DNA from: Marinomonas ushuaiensis DSM 15871
GTDB lineage: Bacteria; Pseudomonadota; Gammaproteobacteria; Pseudomonadales; Marinomonadaceae
Length of the DNA stretch: 64,000 nucleotides
Direction of reading: 5' to 3'
NCBI RefSeq assembly: GCF_000521805.1
Contig: NZ_JAMB01000001.1
Coordinates: forward strand, 1-64,000
Below the pieces are notes generated by a model that saw only the letters and a list, made by a program, of their open reading frames with translations, was not told where the DNA came from and ran no database searches. The position numbers and the translations under genes were made by a program. Of this stretch, positions 56,693 through 64,000 are shown one piece after another. The stretch's first letter is position 1. Each line of letters begins with the position of its first letter.

Positions 56693-58887
56693 GTTTTAAT
56701 CCAATCAATGGTCTTATCTAATGGCATCGGCTTAGAGAATAAATAGCCTTGCCCATTTTCGCACCCTAATGAAAGAAGATGCTCTCTTTGTTGCTGCGTT
56801 TCTATACCTTCTGCAATAACACTCAATCCCAATGAATTGCCTAGCTCAATAATCATTTTCAAAACTTGCCAATCTTTTTCTGATTCTTCCATTCGCCAAA
56901 CAAAGCTATGATCTATTTTAAGAACTGATACAGAGAGCGTAGACAAATACGCAAGTGAAGAATACCCTGTTCCAAAATCATCAACATTTACTCGTACTCC
57001 TAGCGTTTTTAATACTGAGAGATGTGTGTTAATTGAGCTTTTCTCTTCGATAATTTGAGATTCAGTGATCTCCAATTCAATCATGTCATACGGAATTTTT
57101 TCGTCTTCCAATAGCTTTTTAAAGTTCTCGAAGTAATTTGGTCTAATAATTTCACTACCAGTGACATTGACAGAAATAGGCACATTAATACCAATGCTTT
57201 TTAATGCATTAATCGCCTGACATGATTGCTGCAGCATCTGTTGATCGAGCTTATCAATTAAACCGCTACTTTCTGCCAAAGGAATAAATTGATCAGGAGG
57301 AATCAAACCGCCATTTTTATGATTCCAACGCGCTAACGCTTCAAAACCAACTAAAGCATTAGTCGTCAAGCTCATCTTAGGTTGAAGGTAAATGACAATA
57401 TCATCATTTGAAATAGCTTCACGTAAATCTTTTAGCAACTCATATCGTCCAAACATCGCGGTTGCTAGCTCGTTCGAAAAAGCCAAATAAGAAATGCCAT
57501 CGTATTTGGCTCTTTCTAACGTGCTTTTTCCGGCGCTAACCAGTTGTTCCGCTTCATATGCCGGGAATTCAGAGAAATCAACAGAACTGATGGTTAAGTC
57601 GAGTGCATGTGGTGAATTTTCCACATCAATATTCGTATGTATGATGCGTTCAAGCGACGTTTCGTCATAGTCAATCTCATCATAAACAACCAAAACTAAA
57701 GTATCACGTTCAAGTAACGCAATATCGACTGTGTTGTGAAAAAACGAACGCAAATGATCGTATAAAGACAATGTAAGCTGATCACAGTATTTTGCCCCTA
57801 AAACAGATTCTGTATAAGCCAAATCCTCGACATAAATCATCAGTAACTTCGCTCGATTTCGCTCCCAAGAAAACATGTTACGAATTTCTCGAACCATCCA
57901 GTTTTTATTATGAATGCCCGAAGTTGGCTCAATATAAGCAAGCTCGGTTAACTTATTGTGCAGTGCGACGTTACGAAAACCCGCACAAATATTTTCACAG
58001 AAAACTTGTAATAGATTGATCTCGTTTGATTCAAGCTGTCGCTCCAGTTTAACCAGCACGATATATTCTCGACCATCTAATTCTTTATTTGAAAAATACA
58101 ATACGGAAAAGCCATCTAGAAATACGTGGTGCTTTTCGGTGTTTGCCAGTTGGATGGCTTCATCTAAAACACTTTCTTGAATGATGGATGACGCATATCG
58201 ATGAATAAAAGGCGTATATTCTCCGCAAGCAGCAACAATTAAGGCTTTGTCTATTTTTTCTTCTTCTGGATGATAAAAACAAACAATACCGCCTTTTTGC
58301 ATTTTCAGAAGAGTACAAATTTCTTCTAAAATGGAGCGAGTGTATTCTGTAATGTCATTTTTTGATGCGATTCGCTGACTTGAAGCGAGCAATAACTGCA
58401 TACCATGCCGCGCTTCTTTCATATCAGAAAGGTTTTCCCACGTGCGAAGGTTGCTAAGTACAATGGTTTGTAAATGACCCTGAGTTAAATCCGATTTGCA
58501 CCAATAGTCATCAATATCATAATGACTAATAACGTTATTAATTGGCGCCATACCTGGTTGTCCGGTTAACAAGACGATACGAACCAAATCATTGCCAATC
58601 ACTTCACGAATTGTACGAATTAAGCGTAGCCCAGCTTTGTCGGTTTCCATTACGACATCAAGAAAAATGACCGCAATATCAGGGTTTGCAGCGATAACAG
58701 TCGCTGCCTCACTGGCAGAAGAAGCCGTTAAAAATTCAACGTCTTTTCCATCGTAACTTAATGAGCTTAGCCCATTTATTAACGCAGCTTGATAATCAGG
58801 ATCATCCTCTACTGATAAAACCTTACAATTATTGCGTGTCTTAGAAAATGTTTTAAATGACTCAGTATTATTATCCGGTAGCCCCAT
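56683..58887 (-). CDS. Response regulator with DUF3369, degenerate GGDEF and EAL domains
   Basis: A 734-residue c-di-GMP phosphodiesterase under two-component control. Receiver domain (about 20-145) with acidic VEDD and phospho-Asp77 in VIFLDVVM; DUF3369-like sensor domain (about 150-310); a GGDEF-like domain whose signature is replaced by LLERDTLVLVV, so no cyclase activity is expected; and an EAL domain (about 485-732) with intact FEALARW, ELEITES, NVDDFGTGYSS and AEGIET. The partner kinase gene overlaps its end by 10 bp. Confidence 0.93.
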   Translation of the reverse strand: MGLPDNNTESFKTFSKTRNNCKVLSVEDDPDYQAALINGLSSLSYDGKDVEFLTASSASEAATVIAANPDIAVIFLDVVMETDKAGLRLIRTIREVIGNDLVRIVLLTGQPGMAPINNVISHYDIDDYWCKSDLTQGHLQTIVLSNLRTWENLSDMKEARHGMQLLLASSQRIASKNDITEYTRSILEEICTLLKMQKGGIVCFYHPEEEKIDKALIVAACGEYTPFIHRYASSIIQESVLDEAIQLANTEKHHVFLDGFSVLYFSNKELDGREYIVLVKLERQLESNEINLLQVFCENICAGFRNVALHNKLTELAYIEPTSGIHNKNWMVREIRNMFSWERNRAKLLMIYVEDLAYTESVLGAKYCDQLTLSLYDHLRSFFHNTVDIALLERDTLVLVVYDEIDYDETSLERIIHTNIDVENSPHALDLTISSVDFSEFPAYEAEQLVSAGKSTLERAKYDGISYLAFSNELATAMFGRYELLKDLREAISNDDIVIYLQPKMSLTTNALVGFEALARWNHKNGGLIPPDQFIPLAESSGLIDKLDQQMLQQSCQAINALKSIGINVPISVNVTGSEIIRPNYFENFKKLLEDEKIPYDMIELEITESQIIEEKSSINTHLSVLKTLGVRVNVDDFGTGYSSLAYLSTLSVSVLKIDHSFVWRMEESEKDWQVLKMIIELGNSLGLSVIAEGIETQQQREHLLSLGCENGQGYLFSKPMPLDKTIDWIKTCL

Positions 58888-59100
58888 ACTATTCCCTTAT
58901 CTATATATTGTTGCTTTTAATTCATCAAAAAATTAACACACATAAAATAAAAGTAGCCCCTAAAGCAACTTTTTACCACGTCAAAATCACATTAAAAGTC
59001 TATTTTTTTCAATAAGAAAGAACTCAGCCTATCGCTAGGAATAATCTCACTCATCTGAGCATTTTCTTTGTGCTATAGTGTAGGGCTGGTATAAAAAATT

Positions 59101-59748
59101 ATGGCTGGCGGATTAAAAAACCTCATGGACAAACATAAAGGCAACTTATTCATTTTATCGGCGCCATCTGGTGCGGGTAAGTCGACCTTGTACAAAGCAT
59201 TATTGAAGCAAGATGAAAACGTACGCATCTCCGTTTCACATACGACAAGAGCAGCAAGAGCAGGCGAAGAAGATGGTCGTGAATATTACTTTACCGACGT
59301 AGAATCCTTCTTAGACATGATTGCAGAAGACGCGTTTTTCGAACACGCTCAAGTATTCGATAATTATTACGGCACATCGAAAGCGTCTGTTTTTGAAATG
59401 CTAGAACAAGGCATAGATGTCATTTTAGAAATCGACTGGCAGGGTGCTCGCCAAGTACGTCAACTTTACCCTAACGCTATTGGCATATTCATTTTACCGC
59501 CCTCATTGGCATCTTTAGAAGAACGTTTAAAGAAAAGAGCAACGGACACAGAGGACGTCATTCAACGTCGAATGGCGAAGGCTGTTAATGAGATGTCTCA
59601 TTATGATGAATACGACTTTGTCATCATAAATGACGACTTTGATAGCGCACTTTCTCAAATGTCGTCGATTTTTATGGCAATGCGAGCAAAAACCACCGTT
59701 ATAGAGCAAAAAAATAGCAATCTTATAAATGATCTCTTGTCATTGTAA
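59101..59748 (+). CDS. gmk: Guanylate kinase
   Basis: Phosphorylates GMP to GDP. It has 215 residues from the ATG at 59101, or 207 (as in E. coli) from 59125 (MDKHKGNLFIL). Visible: P-loop SAPSGAGKSTL, SVSHTTRAARAGEEDGREYYF for GMP binding, and LEIDWQGARQVR. Which ATG is used is uncertain, because neither has a strong ribosome site. It begins the gmk-rpoZ-spoT-ridA group. Confidence 0.96.
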   Translation: MAGGLKNLMDKHKGNLFILSAPSGAGKSTLYKALLKQDENVRISVSHTTRAARAGEEDGREYYFTDVESFLDMIAEDAFFEHAQVFDNYYGTSKASVFEMLEQGIDVILEIDWQGARQVRQLYPNAIGIFILPPSLASLEERLKKRATDTEDVIQRRMAKAVNEMSHYDEYDFVIINDDFDSALSQMSSIFMAMRAKTTVIEQKNSNLINDLLSL

Positions 59749-59805
59749 GAACGCGTTAAGTAGAATTACCCTTGGAAAAATAGATAACTGAATACAGAGG
59801 TCAAA

Positions 59806-60030
59806 ATGGCTCGAGTTACCGTAGAAGATTGTTTAGAAAATGTTGATAACCGCTTTGAATTAGTCATGGTGTCATCAAAACGTGCACGCCAACTAGCAAC
59901 AGGTGGTGAAGAAGCTAAAGTCCCTCTAGAAGGTGACAAAGTAACCGTTATTGCACTACGTGAAATAGCAGAAAACCTGATCAACGCAAGTAATGTTGAT
60001 CTACAAAAACGCCCAATTCACGAGTTTTAA
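59806..60030 (+). CDS. rpoZ: RNA polymerase omega subunit
   Basis: A 74-residue omega subunit that helps assemble RNA polymerase and forms part of a ppGpp-binding site in proteobacteria. Visible: [20 protein letters not shown] and [15 protein letters not shown] stands before the ATG. It lies between gmk and spoT, as in most gammaproteobacteria. Confidence 0.97.
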   Translation: MARVTVEDCLENVDNRFELVMVSSKRARQLATGGEEAKVPLEGDKVTVIALREIAENLINASNVDLQKRPIHEF

Positions 60031-60092
60031 TTTCTATGGTGTCGCTCATTACACAGCTGCCACATCTCTGTTTCGCCTTTGTGAGGTGAGCG

Positions 60093-62210
60093 ATGTACAC
60101 CGTTGAAGATTTAGCACTGACGTTAAGTCATTATTTACCTTACGATCAAGTCGCCAAGGTAAAACGCGCCTACTATTACGCCGAACAAGCTCACGATGGG
60201 CAACGACGTAAAAGTGGCGAGCCCTATGTCACTCATCCTCTCGCTGTCGCCGAAATTCTCTCAGAGCTTCGGATGGATTGTGATGGACTGACTGCGGCAC
60301 TTCTGCACGACGTAATTGAAGACACAGGTATAAGCCGCGAAGCGCTCACGGAACAATTCGGAGAAGGTGTCGCCGGTCTTGTTGATGGTGTTAGTAAATT
60401 AACCCACCTTGAATTCAACAGCCAAGTCGAGAAACAAGCCCACAACTTCCAAAAAATGGCCATGGCCATGGCGGATGATATTCGCGTTATTTTGGTGAAA
60501 TTGGCTGACCGCTTACACAACATGCGTACATTGGACGCTATGCCGGCTAATAAAAAGCGCCGCATCGCTCGCGAGACGCTAGACATTTACGCGCCCATTG
60601 CGAATCGTCTAGGCATGTACAATGTTCGCGTTGAGTTAGAGTCTCTTGCCTTCCAAGCTTATTACCCAATGCGTGCACGTATGTTGCAACGGGCCATTCA
60701 TAAAAAATATGGTCAACAGCGTATACAAGATACAAAAAAACTGGAAGACACCATTCATTCTGAACTTGCTGCTGACTACATTGAAGCCAGCATCAGTGTT
60801 CGAGAAAAACACATCTTCAGCATTTATCAGAAGATGGATAAAAAGCGCCGTTCATTAGATGAAATTATGGACGTAACAGGTGTGCGAATCGTCACCGATC
60901 GCCACGATAGCTGTTACCGGATCTTGGGCGTTATTCACTCGCTTTTCAAACCAATTGAAGGTCGTTTCAAAGATTACATCGCTGTACCAAAATCCAATGG
61001 TTACCAGTCCCTTCACACGACAGTGTTAGGAACAAACGGTATTCCAATGGAAGTGCAAATACGCACAGAAGAAATGGATCTGGTTGCCAATAATGGTATT
61101 GCTGCTCATTGGGCCTATAAAGCCAACGGTACTGCCAACACACCAAGCAACCATGACCGCGCAACGAAGTGGGTCAAAAGCCTTTTAGAAATTCAGCAAA
61201 AAGCCCGTAACCCAGTCGAATTTGTTGATAACGTAAAAAGCGATTTATTCCCTGATGAAGTGTATGTTTTTACTCCAAATGGCCAAATCATTGAATTACC
61301 TTCTGGTGCGACTCCGGTTGATTTTGCCTACGGGGTCCATACTGAAATCGGTAATACCTGTATTTCTTGTCGAATCAATCGTCGTCTTGCTCCACTCAGT
61401 ACCCAACTTGAAAGTGGGCAAACGGTAGAAATCATTACGGCTAAAAACGCTCAACCTAATGTTGCTTGGTTGAGCTTTGCGATTACTGGCAAAGCCCGCA
61501 CAAATATTCGCCATTACCTAAAAGACAAACAGCGTGAAAATGCCATTTCCATCGGCCAACGTCTGCTAACACGCTCTTTAAATGCGTTTAAAACCAACAC
61601 AGACGAATTAACAACAGAACAAATATCGCAAGTATTGGATAACCATCAGCTGACGTCTATGGATGATTTATTAGAATCCATTGGTAAAGGTCGTCATGTA
61701 GGTTACTTGGTGGCTCGTGAGTTATTCCCGAATTTTGATGAAGACACACTGGTTACGCCAAAATCATTTAAAGTAAATGGTTCCGAAGGCCTGCTCATTT
61801 CCTACGCGAAATGTTGTGCACCTATCCCAGGCGACCCAATTGTTGGCTACGTACAAGTAGATAAAGGCATAGTGATTCATCACCTTAACTGCCCAAATGT
61901 CCAAGACCATTTGGCCAGCCCAGAACGCTTTATTCATATGGCGTGGGGCAAAGAAATTGAAGAAGAATTACACATAAGTTTGATCGTCTCTTATATAAAC
62001 GAGCGCGGTGCGGTTGCCAAAATCGCAAGCTCTATTAGCGATACTGATTTCCAAGTGTCGAACCTAGATATTATTGAACGTGGTCGTGTAAGCCGTTTAC
62101 GCTTGAGCATTACTATTTCCAGCCGAGTTGGCTTGGCGGATGTAATGCGTCGCATTAAAGCGGTTCGTTGCGTCGAGAAAGTATCACGGGAAACTATTGT
62201 CGGACGCTAA
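60093..62210 (+). CDS. spoT: Bifunctional (p)ppGpp synthetase/hydrolase
   Basis: Controls the stringent-response alarmone; 705 residues (E. coli SpoT 702). Hydrolase HD domain with YVTHPLAVAEIL and ALLHDVIEDT, synthetase domain with RFKDYIAVPKSNGYQSLHT, a TGS domain (VFTPNGQIIELPSGATPVDFAY), a conserved Cys-rich segment (SYAKCCAPIPGDPIVGY) and a C-terminal ACT domain. All hydrolase residues that I can judge are present. Confidence 0.97.
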   Translation: MYTVEDLALTLSHYLPYDQVAKVKRAYYYAEQAHDGQRRKSGEPYVTHPLAVAEILSELRMDCDGLTAALLHDVIEDTGISREALTEQFGEGVAGLVDGVSKLTHLEFNSQVEKQAHNFQKMAMAMADDIRVILVKLADRLHNMRTLDAMPANKKRRIARETLDIYAPIANRLGMYNVRVELESLAFQAYYPMRARMLQRAIHKKYGQQRIQDTKKLEDTIHSELAADYIEASISVREKHIFSIYQKMDKKRRSLDEIMDVTGVRIVTDRHDSCYRILGVIHSLFKPIEGRFKDYIAVPKSNGYQSLHTTVLGTNGIPMEVQIRTEEMDLVANNGIAAHWAYKANGTANTPSNHDRATKWVKSLLEIQQKARNPVEFVDNVKSDLFPDEVYVFTPNGQIIELPSGATPVDFAYGVHTEIGNTCISCRINRRLAPLSTQLESGQTVEIITAKNAQPNVAWLSFAITGKARTNIRHYLKDKQRENAISIGQRLLTRSLNAFKTNTDELTTEQISQVLDNHQLTSMDDLLESIGKGRHVGYLVARELFPNFDEDTLVTPKSFKVNGSEGLLISYAKCCAPIPGDPIVGYVQVDKGIVIHHLNCPNVQDHLASPERFIHMAWGKEIEEELHISLIVSYINERGAVAKIASSISDTDFQVSNLDIIERGRVSRLRLSITISSRVGLADVMRRIKAVRCVEKVSRETIVGR

Positions 62211-62272
62211 TACTTTATAAAGAAGTTAATGATCGTCTCCATTAAACACCTTTTTTAAATAGGATATTCATC

Positions 62273-62659
62273 ATGTCAAAACAAGTGATTCATACAGACA
62301 ATGCACCAGCGGCAATCGGTCCATACTCTCAAGCAATTCGCGCTGGCAACACAGTGTATCTTTCTGGTCAGATCCCTTTGGTTCCAGAAACAATGGAAAT
62401 CATCAGCGAAGATGTAAAAGAACAAACCACTCAAGTATTTAAAAACCTACAAGCAGTTTGTGAAGCGGCTGGCGGCTCTTTAGACAAGGTTGTTAAATTC
62501 AACATCTTCATGACAGATCTAGGTAACTTTGCCACTGTAAATGAAGTCATGGCGGAATTTGTTAAACAGCCTTACCCTGCTCGTGCAGCAATGGGCGTTC
62601 GTGCTTTGCCTAAAGGCGTGCAAGTAGAAATCGAAGGAATCATGGTTCTAGAAGACTAA
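62273..62659 (+). CDS. ridA: Reactive enamine/imine deaminase RidA
   Basis: Hydrolyses reactive 2-aminoacrylate-type enamines released by PLP enzymes. It has 128 residues with the family start [23 protein letters not shown] and the active-site Arg in [22 protein letters not shown]. It follows spoT by 62 bases, a common placement. Confidence 0.96.
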   Translation: MSKQVIHTDNAPAAIGPYSQAIRAGNTVYLSGQIPLVPETMEIISEDVKEQTTQVFKNLQAVCEAAGGSLDKVVKFNIFMTDLGNFATVNEVMAEFVKQPYPARAAMGVRALPKGVQVEIEGIMVLED

Positions 62660-62690
62660 TTACTTCAGATTAGCTCTAAGAAACATAAAC

Positions 62691-62715
62691 AAAAAAGAGG
62701 CTTGGCCTCTTTTTT
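62691..62715. terminator. Bidirectional terminator between ridA and the SDR gene
   Basis: An 11-bp stem (62691-62701 with 62705-62715) with a TTG loop and A6/T6 flanks lies between the converging genes. Confidence 0.92.
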
Positions 62716-62741
62716 ATTGTCTGTTTTTTACACTGAGAATC

Positions 62742-63578
62742 TTAGCTTTTATATTCACGTAATAGCGCCTGATAACCCGAAACATAACTTGGATAACGAG
62801 GTTTCCAGCCTTGAGATAAAAGATATTGACCTTGTATGCGCTTACCCGAATTCGGAGTGAAATCATGAATATTGCTCACCGCCACTTTCACACCAAGACA
62901 AGTTGCGAGCCAAAGCTTCACCTCCCACATAGAAACGGGCGTTTGATCCGTAACAATAACCTGTTTAGGCAATGACCTTTCTTCTAGGGCATGTCCAGTT
63001 AATGTAACCAGTGCGGATACAACATCGTCACGATGAATGCGGTTTGTCCAACTGTTTGGCCCCCAGCCCTCTTCACTTTCTACTTTTTCTAATAACCTAA
63101 ATCGCCCTGCGCCATAAATGCCAGAGCAACGCACTGCGACACTTTGAAACACAGCAGCCAACGACGATTCCGTTTCTAATAGAATATTAGCTGTAGCCGA
63201 TTGAGGCTGAGCTGGCGTACTTTCATCTATCCACTCACCTTGGCTTTGCCCATAAACACTCGTGCTTGAGACGAAAAATACTCGCGGTGGTTTTGCCATC
63301 GTTTGATATCGACGAATAATCACTTGAGCGGTATCAAAATAAGCGGCTCGATAAGCATGTTCGTTTCGCCCATTTGGCGTCATGATTAAAAAAACAACAT
63401 CAACATCAGGTAAAACATCATCGCTCATTTCAACAAGATTGCCTGTTATTCCTTGTACACCATGAGGGAAATCTAATTTCGTACGACGTATTCCCGAGAC
63501 TTGATGACCTTGTTTAATCAGCTCTGTAGCCAATCCTGAACCTAAATCACCACAGCCCGCAATTAATACATGTGCCAT
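62742..63578 (-). CDS. NAD-dependent epimerase/dehydratase-like SDR protein (YeeZ-like)
   Basis: A 278-residue Rossmann-fold protein. It starts HVLIAGCGDLGSGLATELIKQ with the dinucleotide motif GxGxxG and continues with the SSTSVYGQSQGEW segment typical of atypical extended SDRs such as YeeZ. The frame is open to 63596, but the ATG at 63578 has GGAGA upstream. The substrate is unknown in this family. Confidence 0.86.
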   Translation of the reverse strand: MAHVLIAGCGDLGSGLATELIKQGHQVSGIRRTKLDFPHGVQGITGNLVEMSDDVLPDVDVVFLIMTPNGRNEHAYRAAYFDTAQVIIRRYQTMAKPPRVFFVSSTSVYGQSQGEWIDESTPAQPQSATANILLETESSLAAVFQSVAVRCSGIYGAGRFRLLEKVESEEGWGPNSWTNRIHRDDVVSALVTLTGHALEERSLPKQVIVTDQTPVSMWEVKLWLATCLGVKVAVSNIHDFTPNSGKRIQGQYLLSQGWKPRYPSYVSGYQALLREYKS

Positions 63579-63768
63579 CAAACGTCTCCAATACAAGGTT
63601 TTATAATGACTTTATCTATGCCGTTTTTAAGAACGAGGAATAATAAAGAAATAATCTGTAAAAAAAATGAGCGAGTATACTTTATCAAATGATGTATTAT
63701 CATAGCTAATAACAATGAATCAGCCCATACATCCATTCAGTGATACATCAAGCTACATAAGGTGCGTT

Positions 63769-64000
63769 ATGACATTAACGGAATTGAAATACATTGTAAT
63801 GCTCGCAGACGAAAAGCATTTTGGTCGCGCGGCTGAGCGCTGTTATGTTTCACAACCAACGCTCAGTGTCGCTGTGAAAAAACTTGAAGAAGAGCTCGGC
63901 ACCGCTATTTTCGAACGCAGCAAAAGTTCGGTGTACATCACCCCACTTGGTGAGCAAATCATTACTCAAGCCAAACGTGTTTTAGATCAAGCGGGCATGA
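63769..64000 (+). CDS. oxyR: LysR-type regulator, OxyR-like (5' part only)
   Basis: The window ends inside this gene; 77 codons are visible. They encode a LysR helix-turn-helix domain, MTLTELKYIVMLADEKHFGR followed by AAERCYVSQPTLSVAVKKLE, which is very close to the OxyR N-terminus of pseudomonads. The peroxide-sensing Cys residues would lie beyond the edge and cannot be checked. AAGGTG stands just before the ATG. Confidence 0.8.
   Translation, partial: MTLTELKYIVMLADEKHFGRAAERCYVSQPTLSVAVKKLEEELGTAIFERSKSSVYITPLGEQIITQAKRVLDQAGM

Overview
The window looks like chromosomal DNA of a low-GC marine gammaproteobacterium of the Oceanospirillales type; gene content and order suggest Marinomonas or a close relative (inference from synteny and protein style; no search was run). 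Most of it is core genome. I see no rRNA, CRISPR array or insertion sequence, and one tRNA gene, tRNA-Leu(UAG).

Layout. 1-4.1 kb: minus-strand polyamine-type ABC transporter (binding protein, ATPase, two permeases) with a strong hairpin after the binding-protein gene. 4.4-9.0 kb: a chemoreceptor, serA and trmA. 9.1-14.5 kb: a compact minus-strand operon of a LuxP-like periplasmic binding protein, a LuxQ-like membrane protein whose kinase and receiver domains have lost their catalytic residues, mtnN and a secreted protein of unknown function. 14.6-22.9 kb: tRNA-Leu, then the central-carbon block fba-pgk-epd-tkt (minus), and divergently metK-rsmE, with an attenuator-like leader before metK. 23.0-32.8 kb: a TolC-family protein, gshB, a TonB-like protein, rpoH, ftsX-ftsE-ftsY, an M16-like protein without its metal site, and rsmD. 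33.0-42.1 kb: metX-metW-rdgB-hemW, a BCCT carrier, a Mn2+-riboswitch-controlled GDT1-type exporter, a cNMP/CBS/DUF294 protein and a DnaQ-type exonuclease. 42.4-50.4 kb: a PfkB sugar kinase, a lipoprotein 5'-nucleotidase, a small secreted protein, a GGDEF-EAL protein, rph and yicC. 50.4-58.9 kb: an accessory signalling segment between yicC and gmk, with gene relics, a 7TM diguanylate cyclase, an unrecognised membrane protein, a LysR relic, and a histidine kinase/response-regulator-EAL pair. 59.1-64.0 kb: gmk-rpoZ-spoT-ridA, an SDR-like protein and the start of an OxyR-like regulator cut by the window edge.

Most unusual: (1) the LuxPQ-like operon with a predicted pseudokinase and altered ligand pocket, joined to mtnN, whose product consumes S-adenosylhomocysteine; (2) the metK leader with mutually exclusive hairpins; (3) the signalling island between yicC and gmk, which includes an internally deleted copy of the neighbouring diguanylate cyclase gene. 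c-di-GMP turnover is well represented: one diguanylate cyclase, one GGDEF-EAL protein and one response-regulator phosphodiesterase within 13 kb.
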